Positions 43,867 to 53,984 of a stretch of DNA of 64,000 nucleotides are shown here, in pieces. The notes beneath the pieces were generated by a model, which saw only the letters and a list, made by a program, of their open reading frames with translations, searched no databases and was not told the origin of the DNA. Positions within the stretch are counted from its first letter, which is position 1, and the number at the start of each line of letters is the position of its first letter. The stretch spans positions 39,693 to 103,692 of the forward strand of contig JAJPIW010000043.1 of assembly GCA_021324575.1 (NCBI GenBank). Reading direction: 5' to 3'. This stretch comes from Intrasporangiaceae bacterium. GTDB taxonomy: Bacteria; Actinomycetota; Actinomycetes; Actinomycetales; Dermatophilaceae. The translations under genes were made by a program, and so were the position numbers.

Positions 43867-45009
43867 ATGCCCGAGCCCATCGAGGTCCGCAAGGTCCCGA
43901 TCCACTCCGTCGCCGACGCGTCCGAGCTGCAGCGACTGCTCGACGACGGCGTCATGGACGCGAGCCGGGTCGTGGCCATCATCGGCAAGACCGAGGGGAA
44001 CGGCGGGGTCAACGACTACACGCGGATCATCGCCGACCGGGCCTTCCGTGAGGTGCTGGTCAAGAACGGCGCCCCCGCCGACCAGGTCAAGCAGGTGCCG
44101 ATCGTGTGGAGCGGCGGCACCGACGGCGTGATCAGCCCGCACGCGACGATCTTCGCGACCGTCCCAGTCGATCGAGCCGAGCAGAGCGAGGAGCCCCGGC
44201 TCACAGTGGGATTCGCGATGAGCGAGCCGATCCTGCCTGAGGAGATCGGCTACGTCGGTATGGTCGACAAGGTCGCCGACGCCGTCAAGATCGCCATGGA
44301 GCGGGCCGGGATCACCGACCCGGCCGACGTTCACTACGTTCAGACCAAGACTCCGCTCCTGACCATCCACACGATCCGCGACGCCAAGTCCCGCGGTAAG
44401 GAGGTGTGGACCGAGCACACCCACGAGTCGATGGACCTGTCCAACGGCACGACGGGGCTCGGCATCGCCAAGGCCCTCGGCGAGGTCGACGAGGTGACCG
44501 ACGCCGACATCATGCACAACCGGGCGAAGTACTCCTCCGTCGCGTCCTGCTCCTCCGGCGTCGAGCTGGACCAGGCGCAGGTCGTCGTCGTCGGCAACGC
44601 CCGTGGCGTCGGTGGGCGCTACCGGATCGGGCACTCGGTCATGACCGACGCGCTCGACCAGGACGGCATCTGGGCCGCGATCCGGGACGCCGGGCTCGAC
44701 CTGCCCGAGCGGCCACACTCCGCCGACCTCGACGGTCGGCTGGTCAACGTGTTCCTCAAGTGCGAGGTGAGCCAGGACGGCGCCGTCCACGGCCGGCGCA
44801 ACGCGATGCTCGACGACTCCGACGTGCACTGGCACCGCCAGATCAAGTCGGCCGTCGGCGGTGTCACCGCTGCAGTCACGGGCGACCCGGCCGTGTTCGT
44901 GTCGGTCTCGGCCGCCCATCAGGGCCCGGACGGCGGTGGCCCGGTGGCGGCGATCGTCGACCTCGGCTCCGGAGAGCCGACCGGCTACCGCTGGACCGCT
45001 CCGGCCTGA
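43867..45009 (+). CDS. Barbiturase/cyanuric acid hydrolase family ring-opening amidohydrolase
   Basis: 380 aa from ATG 43867; GTG 43858, overlapping the kinase stop, is the alternative. This rare family has three structural repeats each giving a Ser-Lys pair. All are visible: Lys41 (IIGKTEGNG) and Ser82 (WSGGTDGV); Lys161 (VQTKTPLL) and Ser230 (SCSSGVEL); Lys298 (FLKCEV) and Ser348 ([13 protein letters not shown]). Known members hydrolyse barbiturate (to ureidomalonate) or cyanuric acid. Motifs do not tell me which. The uracil-type permease and Mo-hydroxylase in the window favour barbiturate. A strong hairpin follows. Confidence 0.85.
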   Translation: MPEPIEVRKVPIHSVADASELQRLLDDGVMDASRVVAIIGKTEGNGGVNDYTRIIADRAFREVLVKNGAPADQVKQVPIVWSGGTDGVISPHATIFATVPVDRAEQSEEPRLTVGFAMSEPILPEEIGYVGMVDKVADAVKIAMERAGITDPADVHYVQTKTPLLTIHTIRDAKSRGKEVWTEHTHESMDLSNGTTGLGIAKALGEVDEVTDADIMHNRAKYSSVASCSSGVELDQAQVVVVGNARGVGGRYRIGHSVMTDALDQDGIWAAIRDAGLDLPERPHSADLDGRLVNVFLKCEVSQDGAVHGRRNAMLDDSDVHWHRQIKSAVGGVTAAVTGDPAVFVSVSAAHQGPDGGGPVAAIVDLGSGEPTGYRWTAPA

Positions 45010-45053
45010 CCGGGCTGCGCTCTGGGCTCTGGGCTCGCCTCGGCTGCGGCGCA

Positions 45054-45095
45054 AATGCGGTTCGGACGGGGATATTTCTCCGGAGGGACCGCATT
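45054..45095. terminator. Hairpin downstream of the barbiturase-family gene
   Basis: AATGCGGT (45054-45061) pairs with ACCGCATT (45088-45095), with an inner TCCG-type stem and an AT-rich loop. It is the first of two hairpins between the convergent genes. Confidence 0.4.
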
Positions 45096-45118
45096 CCTCC
45101 AGCATCACCTCGAGGCCG

Positions 45119-45170
45119 GTATGCCGGGCGCGCGACTTCCCGATCAGGGAGACGCGCGCGCCCGGCATAC
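45119..45170. terminator. 16-bp stem built from an inverted pair of GTATGCCG motifs
   Basis: GTATGCCGGGCGCGCG (45119-45134) and its exact complement (45155-45170) flank a loop that contains a second TCCC/GGGA stem. It lies between convergent genes and is the strongest hairpin seen in the window. Inverted pairs of uptake signal sequences used as terminators are known from Neisseria and Pasteurellaceae. Confidence 0.7.
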
Positions 45171-45181
45171 GGGAAAGGCGA

Positions 45182-45646
45182 TCAGTACTCGCCCTTGATC
45201 ACGAAGAACGAGCCGCGGATCGTCCCGGCCAGCTTCGACTTCTGCCTCGCGAACTTGAACCGCGTCGCGAGCTCCACGGGCAGGTCCATGCCCTCGGAGA
45301 GCTTGAACCCGACAGCCCGTTTCCCCGCCTCCGCGATCGTGTACATCACATTGATCGACAGCCCGGACTCGTAGAAGACGTACGCCATCCGGATCCCGTC
45401 GACCTCGAACGCCGTTGCTTCGAGCGGTCGAGAGGCGATGACGATGTCGCGCTCGTCCTTCAGGATGCGGTGAACCCAGTCGACGGCCTCCGTCGCGTCG
45501 CTGGCAGGCTCGACGGTGAAGACGTGTGAGTACTTGTTCCTGAAGTACCGGGCCTCGTTGGCCCGGAGCCCGGCCAGCGCCTCGGCGACCGGTGAGGACT
45601 CCAGGCCCTCCGTGGAGACCTGCACGAAGTCGACGACATAGGGCAT
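45182..45646 (-). CDS. Conserved hypothetical protein
   Basis: 154 aa from ATG 45646 (an upstream frame to 45673 exists but lacks support). Soluble, mixed alpha/beta composition. Notable segments: FVQVSTEGLESSPVAEALAG, LKDERDIVIASRPLEATAFE and a basic C-terminus RFKFARQKSKLAGTIRGSFF, then VIKGEY. I do not recognise the family. It is convergent with the barbiturase-family gene and 19 bp upstream of the thioesterase stop, on the same strand as the thioesterase. Confidence 0.65.
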   Translation of the reverse strand: MPYVVDFVQVSTEGLESSPVAEALAGLRANEARYFRNKYSHVFTVEPASDATEAVDWVHRILKDERDIVIASRPLEATAFEVDGIRMAYVFYESGLSINVMYTIAEAGKRAVGFKLSEGMDLPVELATRFKFARQKSKLAGTIRGSFFVIKGEY

Positions 45647-45665
45647 GGACGTCACGCTAGCGGGC

Positions 45666-46112
45666 TCAGCCAAGGATCAGGCAGGTCGTCGTGCCGTGCG
45701 AGATCAACCGGTCTCGGCTGTCGAGGAGCTTGCCCTCGGCGGTGCTCTGCGTCCGGCCACGATGCAGCACCGTCCCGACTGCGCGCACCCGCCCCATCCC
45801 GGGCTGCATCGGGCGCAGGTAGTGCAGGTTGAGCTGGGCGGTCGTGTATCCGACACCCGGCGGGAGGGTCGTGTGCACGGCACACCCCATGCACGAGTCG
45901 AGGAGCGTAGCCGCGATGCCACCGTGGACGGACCCGATCGGGTTGAGCATCCGCTCGTCCGGTTCAAGACTGAACGTCGCGTACCCGTCACCGACCTCCT
46001 CGATCTCCATGCCGAGCAGCTCGGCGATCGGCGGTGGAGGGAGCTCGCCGGCGACGATGAGCCGCATCACCTCGAGCCCGGAGCGGGGAGCGACGTCGAT
46101 CGCCGCCATCAT
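45666..46112 (-). CDS. PaaI-type hotdog thioesterase
   Basis: 148 aa. The hotdog signature LNPIGSVHGGIAATLLDSCM, then GCAVHTTLP lies around residues 56-84, with the catalytic Asp in LLDS. ATG 46112 overlaps the MFS stop (ATGA); the next codon is also ATG. It is co-transcribed with the MFS exporter. A long frame extending through the MFS gene is an artefact. Confidence 0.85.
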   Translation of the reverse strand: MMAAIDVAPRSGLEVMRLIVAGELPPPPIAELLGMEIEEVGDGYATFSLEPDERMLNPIGSVHGGIAATLLDSCMGCAVHTTLPPGVGYTTAQLNLHYLRPMQPGMGRVRAVGTVLHRGRTQSTAEGKLLDSRDRLISHGTTTCLILG

Positions 46113-47563
46113 CCCTCGGCTCCGACGGTGACGGGGCCAGACACGGGGCCGGTCACGGGCTCGACCGGGCGCGGCGGTCGCGGCAACGCCAGGGCGGCGA
46201 CCGAGGTCAGCACCCCGCAGATGAGGAGCATCCACCAGATCCGCTGGAAGTGGCTGACCGCGTCGAGCGGCGTGACCGTGCCCAGCAGTGCGACGGTGAG
46301 GGCAACGCCGAAGGTGGCGCCCAGCTGCCGGATCGCCTGGTTCACCGCCGCCCCTGCGCCGAACTCGTCGGGTGGCAGGCCCTGGACGGCCGCGCTGGTG
46401 AGGTGCGGGATCACCATCGAGACACCGAGCCCGGCAACCAGCCCGGCGGGCAACAGCTCGGTGGCGTACGACGGCTGGCTCCCGGCGGACGTGAGCAGCC
46501 AGACACCGGCGGCGGCATACACGAGACCGCCGGGCACCAGCAGGGTCCGCTGGCCGAACCGCGCCGCGACCCGCCCGAGCAGCGGAGCGAGAACCATGAC
46601 CACGACCGGACCGGGCATCATCGCCAGGCCGGCGCGGACCACGCCGTAGTGCCACACCCCGATCGTGAACTGGATCATCGCGAAGAACATCGCGGTGAAG
46701 CCGATCGTGAATGCGGCCGTCGCGATGTTGGCCCAGCGCACCGAGGGCCGAGCGAAGATCTGCAGGTCCAGAGCCGGGTGCGGCACCGCGAGCGACCGAC
46801 GGACGAACCAGCCGACCACCACCACCCCCGCCGCGAGCACCCCCATCGTCCGGACCGACAACCACGCCCACTGGTCGCTCTGCACGATGCCCAGGGCTAG
46901 CAGCGTGAGCGACCCGGCCAGCAGCAGGATCCCGACCGGGTCGGGGAAGCGGTCGCGGGTTGCTTCGCGCGACTCCGGGAGCAGGCGCAGCCCCAGGATG
47001 AGGGCGCCGGCTCCGACCGGCACGTTGGCGAGGAACACCGCGCGCCAGTCCCACGCCTGGACGAGGAGGGCACCCGCCGTCGGGCCGACGGCCGCGGCGA
47101 GGGCGGCGATGGCGCCCCAGACCGCCACTGCGACCGGGACTCGAGCAGGTGGGAAGACGGAGAGGACGACGGCGAGGGAGGCGGGAACGAGCGCCGCCGC
47201 ACCGAGGGCCTGGATCACCCGGAAGGCGACCAGCAGGCTGGCGCTCGGGGCGAAGGCACAGAGCACGGAGGCCAGCGTGAAGGCGACCAGACCGATCAGG
47301 AACACCCGACGACGGCCGAACCGGTCGGCCATCCGTCCCGATGGCACCAGGGCTGCCGCGAGCGCGATCGTGTATGCCGACAACGTCCAGGACATCGTGG
47401 CGAAGGAGACCGCGGGGAAGCTTGCCCGGATGTCGTCGAAGGCGACGAAGAGGACCTGGGTGTCCAGGAACACCATGAAGGCGGCGAGGCTCGCGACAGC
47501 GAGCACGGCCCAAGGGTTGACCTGGCGTGGCTCGGTCGACCGAGACGAGGGCGGTGGGGTCAT
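46109..47563 (-). CDS. MFS drug exporter, DHA2 (EmrB/QacA) type
   Basis: 484 aa from ATG 47563; ATG 47584 in the same frame adds 7 residues, and neither has a clear ribosome site. 14-helix pattern with family motifs: motif C-like segment FMVFLDTQVLFVAFDDIRAS, motif A GRMADRFGRRRVFLIG, RVIQALGAAALVPASLA and LGATFGVALTVALLG. It probably exports a hydrophobic or toxic compound. It is divergent from an HxlR regulator across a short AT-rich promoter region with repeated CTCAACT, so HxlR control is likely. Confidence 0.87.
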   Translation of the reverse strand: MTPPPSSRSTEPRQVNPWAVLAVASLAAFMVFLDTQVLFVAFDDIRASFPAVSFATMSWTLSAYTIALAAALVPSGRMADRFGRRRVFLIGLVAFTLASVLCAFAPSASLLVAFRVIQALGAAALVPASLAVVLSVFPPARVPVAVAVWGAIAALAAAVGPTAGALLVQAWDWRAVFLANVPVGAGALILGLRLLPESREATRDRFPDPVGILLLAGSLTLLALGIVQSDQWAWLSVRTMGVLAAGVVVVGWFVRRSLAVPHPALDLQIFARPSVRWANIATAAFTIGFTAMFFAMIQFTIGVWHYGVVRAGLAMMPGPVVVMVLAPLLGRVAARFGQRTLLVPGGLVYAAAGVWLLTSAGSQPSYATELLPAGLVAGLGVSMVIPHLTSAAVQGLPPDEFGAGAAVNQAIRQLGATFGVALTVALLGTVTPLDAVSHFQRIWWMLLICGVLTSVAALALPRPPRPVEPVTGPVSGPVTVGAEG

Positions 47564-47638
47564 GGCCAGAAATCTAGACGGCATACTTTAAAATCTCAAC
47601 TATTTGAAGCATGAACTCAACTGAACTATCCTCGACGC

Positions 47639-48334
47639 GTGTCGAACAAGAGCTACCAGCAGTACTGCGGCATCGCTGCCGCGCTCGACGTGGTGGGTGA
47701 CCGCTGGACGTTGTTGATCCTTCGAGAGCTCTCCTTCGGCCAGCAGCGGTTCACTGACCTGCGCACCTCCCTCCCCGGGATCGCGTCCAACCTGCTCACC
47801 GAGCGGCTGCGCGACCTGGAGGGCGCCGGCCTGGTCGAGCAGCACGAGCTGCCGCCGCCGGCGGCCCGCACCGTGTATGCGCTCACGTCCGACGGCCGCC
47901 GGATCGTGCCGGTCCTGCGTGCACTGGCGCGCTTCGGGCTGCCCTACCTGGGCGATCCGGTGGACGGCCTGATCCGCCCACGCACTGCGGTCTACGGCGG
48001 GCTGGCCGCGCTGCTCGAACCGGCCGCCGCCGCCGGTCAGGACCTGCTGGTCCGCTTCGACCTCGACGGCGAACAGCACTGGCTCAAGGTGCACGACGGA
48101 AGGATCGTCCGGCCTGACCCGGATGCCACGCCCGACCTCACCTTCTCGGGCTCGGCGGCCGCGCTGATCGAGCTGTGCCGCGGCACCTCGGACCTCACCG
48201 GTCTCGCGCCGCGCCTGCGCGTCCAGGGCACCCGGTCGTCCCGGAAGCTCTTCGCGGCGATGTTCCCGGTGCCCGCCGCTGTGGGTGGGGCGGACCGGTC
48301 CCCCGTGGGGCGACCTACCGGTACTCGGGGTTGA
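47639..48334 (+). CDS. HxlR-family regulator with C-terminal SCP2-like domain
   Basis: 231 aa from GTG 47639. The N-terminal winged helix is typical HxlR: CGIAAALDVVGDRWTLLILR, then ELSFGQQRFTDLRTSLPGIA and LLTERLRDLEGAGLV. The C-terminal ~100 residues (QDLLVRFDLDGEQHWLKVHD, then PDLTFSGSAAALIELCRG) resemble a sterol-carrier/SCP2 ligand domain, a common actinobacterial fusion. It probably represses the divergent MFS-thioesterase operon in response to a hydrophobic ligand. The 3' end overlaps the convergent flavoprotein gene by 20 bp. Confidence 0.82.
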   Translation: MSNKSYQQYCGIAAALDVVGDRWTLLILRELSFGQQRFTDLRTSLPGIASNLLTERLRDLEGAGLVEQHELPPPAARTVYALTSDGRRIVPVLRALARFGLPYLGDPVDGLIRPRTAVYGGLAALLEPAAAAGQDLLVRFDLDGEQHWLKVHDGRIVRPDPDATPDLTFSGSAAALIELCRGTSDLTGLAPRLRVQGTRSSRKLFAAMFPVPAAVGGADRSPVGRPTGTRG

Positions 48335-49025
48335 CGAAGTCGAACCGGGTGCCTGCGTCCCACTCCGAGCGCTGGTTGCCGAAGGCGGGGACTCCGCCGG
48401 CATCCTTGAGCAGCTTGGCGAGGTGCATCAGGTTCCATGTCATGAAGGTCGTGTTGCGGTTGGTGAAGTCGTTGTCAGGACCGCCGCTGCCGGGGTCGAG
48501 GTACGACGGTCCGGGCCCGGCCTCGCCGATCCAGCCGGCGTCGGCGTTCGGCGGGATCGTGTAGCCGATGTGCTGGAGCGAGTAGAGCACGTTCTGCGCA
48601 CAGTGCTTGATCCCGTCCTCGTTGCCGGTGATCAGGCACCCGGCCACCCGGCCGTAGAACAGGTACTGACCCTTGGCGTTCTGCATCCCCGAAAGGGCAT
48701 AGAGCCGCTCGATGACCAGCTTGGTCTGGCTGGAGTTGTCGCCCAGCCAGATCGGTCCGGCAATGACCAGGATGTCGCTGGCCAGCACCCGCGGGTAGAT
48801 CTCCGGCCACTCATCGGTGGCCCACCCGTGCTCGGTCATGTTCGGGTACACGCCGGTCGCGAGGTCGTGGTCGACCGCCCTGATCACCTCCACCTCGACG
48901 CCGTGCTTGCGCATGATCCCGGCACTCGCATCGACGAGCCCCTGGGTGTTGCTGATCTCTGGTGAGCGCTTCAGCGTGCAGTTGACGAACATCGCGCGCA
49001 GGCCGGTGAAGTCGAGGTCGGTCAT
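48315..49025 (-). CDS. Flavodoxin-like NAD(P)H-dependent oxidoreductase
   Basis: 236 aa from ATG 49025. Flavodoxin fold with FMN phosphate loop NCTLKRSPEISNTQGL near the N-terminus and flavin-contact motif VIAGPIWLGDNSSQTKLVIERLY around residues 85-105, then GRVAGCLITGNEDG. It belongs to the NADPH-dependent FMN reductase/WrbA-like superfamily. Substrate unknown. It is divergent from the DUF1801 gene. Confidence 0.8.
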   Translation of the reverse strand: MTDLDFTGLRAMFVNCTLKRSPEISNTQGLVDASAGIMRKHGVEVEVIRAVDHDLATGVYPNMTEHGWATDEWPEIYPRVLASDILVIAGPIWLGDNSSQTKLVIERLYALSGMQNAKGQYLFYGRVAGCLITGNEDGIKHCAQNVLYSLQHIGYTIPPNADAGWIGEAGPGPSYLDPGSGGPDNDFTNRNTTFMTWNLMHLAKLLKDAGGVPAFGNQRSEWDAGTRFDFVNPEYR

Positions 49026-49123
49026 GGCCCGACTCTTCTCGTCGTCCCACCTCTCCACAAGGGCCCGTTCTGGGGATACACGGTGTTGGGGTTGGTGCGG
49101 CCCGGTGGGCGTAGCGTCAGAGT

Positions 49124-49516
49124 GTGGGTGAGGTTGAGACGTATCTCGGGACGGTCGACAGCGCGGATCGCGCCGCGCTGGAGCGCGTCTACTCCGTCGC
49201 CAAGGACGTCGTGCCCGACGCGGTGGAAGGCACCAGCTATGGGATGGCTGCGCTCCTCTATCGAGGTAAAGGACTCATCGCGACCGTGCGCGCCAAGTCG
49301 TTCCTGTCGCTGTACCCCTACAGCGGTGCCGTGATCGCCGCTGTCTCGGACGCGCTCGGTGACTTCGAGACCACGACCGGGAGCATCCACTACTCCGCAG
49401 AGCACCAGCTCCCTGAGGCTGTCCTGCGGTGCATCGTCGGCGCGCGTCGAGCCGAGATAGACCGCACCTCCAGGTTCTGGAGGGGTAATGACAGTCCCTC
49501 CCTGGAACAGGAGTAG
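49124..49516 (+). CDS. DUF1801-type small protein
   Basis: 130 aa from GTG 49124. It matches the YdhG/DUF1801 fold in outline: VETYLGTVDSADRAALERVY, VVPDAVEGTSYGMAALLYRG, FLSLYPYSGAVIAAVSDALG and a C-terminal IHYSAEHQLPEAVLRCIVGARRAEI. These proteins resemble frataxin-like folds; function is not established. It is followed 8 bp later by an aldo-keto reductase gene. Confidence 0.75.
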   Translation: MGEVETYLGTVDSADRAALERVYSVAKDVVPDAVEGTSYGMAALLYRGKGLIATVRAKSFLSLYPYSGAVIAAVSDALGDFETTTGSIHYSAEHQLPEAVLRCIVGARRAEIDRTSRFWRGNDSPSLEQE

Positions 49517-49524
49517 CGCGCCTA

Positions 49525-51434
<1,910 letters not shown>

Positions 51435-51524
51435 CTCCGGCGGTCATGAAGAACACGCGGAACATCAGGAAACCGTATGCCGTGCGGCGGCGGTCCGGCC
51501 TTCAGCGGACCGGCTCCACCTGCG

Positions 51525-52040
51525 TCACGGTCTGTCATCCTGCGCCGCGGGAAGATAGGGGATGAGCCCGAGCTGGAATGCCTGGATCTGGAGGTGCAGG
51601 GGAGCCCGCCGGATGTCGACCGGGATCCCGTCGACCTCCAACAACCAGGTCAAGGGACTGGCATCGACCAGGTCTCGGCGCACGTACTCAATATCAAAGT
51701 GACTCAGCTTCAGAATGTCCCGGATCAACCCGGCCTTGTTCGCCATCGTGGTCTTCTTCACGCCGAGCCACCCACTGAGTTCTAGGGCGGTCGTATGCGG
51801 CGTCTGGGCTGGGTCGAACAGGAAGTTGTGCTGGCCGACGGCGTAGACGACTCCGGCGGCCCAGATCCTGAGATCGCCGCGAACCAGCGGCGTGGGCCGC
51901 TTCCGACCGAGTTTGCCGATCATGACGCGGCACAGCTCGGCGTACTCCTGATCCAAGTGCTCCAGGCAAATTGCGTCGGTCACCGCGACTATCTGATCGG
52001 CATACGTCTGCACCGCGCGGGGCACGTTCACTTGTTTCAT
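51525..52040 (-). CDS. Hypothetical protein, DUF6398-like
   Basis: 171 aa from ATG 52040 with AAGGACCGAGG upstream. Soluble helical protein with FCxx-free core RVMIGKLGRKRPTPLVRGDL, IWAAGVVYAVGQHNFLFDPA and ELSGWLGVKKTTMANKAGLI. The last suggests a small DNA-binding-like helix pair. I associate this pattern with DUF6398 from memory, so the name is tentative. Function unknown. The long minus-strand frame that extends upstream is an artefact over two plus-strand genes. Confidence 0.7.
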   Translation of the reverse strand: MKQVNVPRAVQTYADQIVAVTDAICLEHLDQEYAELCRVMIGKLGRKRPTPLVRGDLRIWAAGVVYAVGQHNFLFDPAQTPHTTALELSGWLGVKKTTMANKAGLIRDILKLSHFDIEYVRRDLVDASPLTWLLEVDGIPVDIRRAPLHLQIQAFQLGLIPYLPAAQDDRP

Positions 52041-52199
52041 CCTCGGTCCTTCCTCGCCAGGCACATGGCGTCGGCTCCACTCGCTAGTCCAGCATGCCTG
52101 GCTTTGCGGCCTTCGGGTTCCTCGGTCCGTTGCGCGGCGCTGGTGTCTGGTCGTATCCCTGGTTGCTAGTGTCGCGACCAGGGTCCACGCCGGTCGGAG

Positions 52200-52745
52200 G
52201 TGGTGAAGGTGCGCAAGGTCGTCGTCTACGAGCTGCTGTCCCTCGACGGGGTGGCGGAGCGGCCTGACAGTTTCTTCGCCGACTGGGACGAGGTGATGGA
52301 TGCCAACCTCGACGCGGTCATCGCGGCCCAGGACGCCGTCATACTCGGTCGGCGCAGCTACGAGGAGTGGGCCGACTACTGGCCGGGCAGCGACATCGAG
52401 CCGTTCGCGACGTTCATCAACGGGGTCGCGAAGTACGTCGCCACCTCCACGCCGCTCGACCGGGACTGGGCCAATGCGACGGCGGTCGACGGCGACCTCG
52501 TTGAGTTCGTGCGGGAGCTGAAGGGCCGACCGGGAGCCGACATCGGCGTGCACGCGAGCATCTCGGTCGCCCAGGCACTGCTGGCCGCAGGTGTCGTCGA
52601 GGAGGTCAGGCTGGTCGTCGCACCGGCGATCGCGGCCAGCGGGCGCAGGCTGCTCGAGGGTCTGCCGGCCGGCCGGCTTGAGCTGACGCATGGCACGACC
52701 TCGCCGAGTGGTCACGTCCTGCTCGATTACCGCGTCCTCGGGTAG
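52200..52745 (+). CDS. RibD-C/dihydrofolate-reductase-like protein
   Basis: 181 aa. DHFR-fold reductase of the RibD C-terminal type: KVVVYELLSLDGVAERPDSF, VILGRRSYEEWADYWP, DIGVHASISVAQALLAAGVV and EVRLVVAPAIAASGRRLLEG. Family members bind NADPH and reduce varied substrates; many are of unknown role. Several GTG codons (52200-52209) could start it. It is followed 21 bp later by an FAD oxidoreductase gene. Confidence 0.82.
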   Translation: MVKVRKVVVYELLSLDGVAERPDSFFADWDEVMDANLDAVIAAQDAVILGRRSYEEWADYWPGSDIEPFATFINGVAKYVATSTPLDRDWANATAVDGDLVEFVRELKGRPGADIGVHASISVAQALLAAGVVEEVRLVVAPAIAASGRRLLEGLPAGRLELTHGTTSPSGHVLLDYRVLG

Positions 52746-52766
52746 TCGAGCAGTCATCCTGTAGGG

Positions 52767-53984
52767 GTGTTGTGGGACTGCGTGGTCGTCGGCGCCGGGG
52801 CTGCGGGTGTGGCCGCTAGCCGGGCGCTGACCGAGGCCGGTGTCGAGCATGTCGTCCTGGAGCGGGGTGGCGTGGCGCACGCCTGGGCGACCCAGCGCTG
52901 GGACTCCTTTCGGCTCAACACCCCGGGCTGGATGAACCCCGTGCTGGGCACCCTGGAGCCCCACGACTACTCCACTCGCGAGGAGACGGTGGCCCTGGTC
53001 CAGCGACAGGCCGAGGGCCTCCCGGTCCGAACCCGGACCAGGGTGTCCGCCCTCACCGCACAGGGCGGGACGCTGGTCCTGCGCACCGCGGACGACGAGC
53101 TGCGAGCCCGGACCGTCATCGTCGCCAGCGGTGCGAAGAACCGTGCCCTCCTGCCCGACCACGCGGCATACCTCTCCCCGCACCTGACGTCGATGCACGT
53201 GGCCGAATACCGTTGCGCTGCAGACCTGTCCGACGGCGGGGTCCTCGTCGTCGGCGGGGGCCAGTCCGGCGCGCAGGTCGCCGACGACCTCGTGCGTGCC
53301 GGTCGCCGGGTCTGGTTCTCCACGAGCCGGGTCGGGCGGTACCCGTCGCACTACCGAGGCCGCGAGCTGCTCGCGTGGCACGTCGACGCCGGGTGGTGGG
53401 CCCAGGGCGCGGACCAGCTGGGCGACCCGGACGCGAGGTGGCTCCCGACCCCGCTGCTGGCCTCCAACGGGCGCGACATCGGCCTGCCCGCGCTCGCGCG
53501 GATGGGTGTCAGGCTGCTCGGCCGGCTCGCCTCCGTGGACGGCAGCCGGCTCGACTTCACCGGAGACGTCTCCGACGTCATCTCGTATGCCGATGAGGTC
53601 GCCCACGGCCTGCAACGCATCGTCGACGACTACATCTCGGCCGCGGGCATCGACGCGCCCCCGGCAGCCGGCGACGACGGCCGCGGACCGCTGGAGGTGC
53701 CGCCCTGCCCGACGCTCGACCTGGACGACGCCGCGATCTCCACCGTGGTGTGGTGCACCGGCTTCGGCCCGGACCTCTCCTGGCTGCCGGAGTCGGTCCT
53801 GGGCAGTCGGGGCCTGCCTTTGCTGGCCGGCCCAGCCGCGGTCGGCCTGCCGAACCTGATCTTCGTCGGTATGCCGTGGCAGTCGACCCGCGCGTCGGCG
53901 ATCCTGTACGGGATGCCCCTGGATGTGCAGCGGGCGGTCGCCGCCGTCACCGCCCAGCTGTCAGTCCGAGCGGCCCCGTCCTAG
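52767..53984 (+). CDS. FAD-dependent monooxygenase-like oxidoreductase
   Basis: 405 aa from GTG 52767. The first Rossmann motif is at the N-terminus (VVVGAGAAGVAASRALTEAG), then the flavin-monooxygenase-like RWDSFRLNTPGW, and a second Rossmann motif VLVVGGGQSGAQVADDL around residues 155-172. A final TVVWCTGFGPDLSWLP matches the CzcO/YhhX-type flavoproteins often called potassium-transport-related. It probably uses NADPH to oxygenate or oxidise a small substrate. The 3' end overlaps the convergent AraC-type gene by 4 bp. Confidence 0.85.
   Translation: MLWDCVVVGAGAAGVAASRALTEAGVEHVVLERGGVAHAWATQRWDSFRLNTPGWMNPVLGTLEPHDYSTREETVALVQRQAEGLPVRTRTRVSALTAQGGTLVLRTADDELRARTVIVASGAKNRALLPDHAAYLSPHLTSMHVAEYRCAADLSDGGVLVVGGGQSGAQVADDLVRAGRRVWFSTSRVGRYPSHYRGRELLAWHVDAGWWAQGADQLGDPDARWLPTPLLASNGRDIGLPALARMGVRLLGRLASVDGSRLDFTGDVSDVISYADEVAHGLQRIVDDYISAAGIDAPPAAGDDGRGPLEVPPCPTLDLDDAAISTVVWCTGFGPDLSWLPESVLGSRGLPLLAGPAAVGLPNLIFVGMPWQSTRASAILYGMPLDVQRAVAAVTAQLSVRAAPS

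Noticed and set aside
51525..53615. A 696-codon minus-strand frame and similar long frames at 32787-35168, 38344-40203 and 40252-42234
   Set aside because: They are extensions of, or antisense to, recognisable genes and arise from high GC3. Only the domain-bearing parts were kept.
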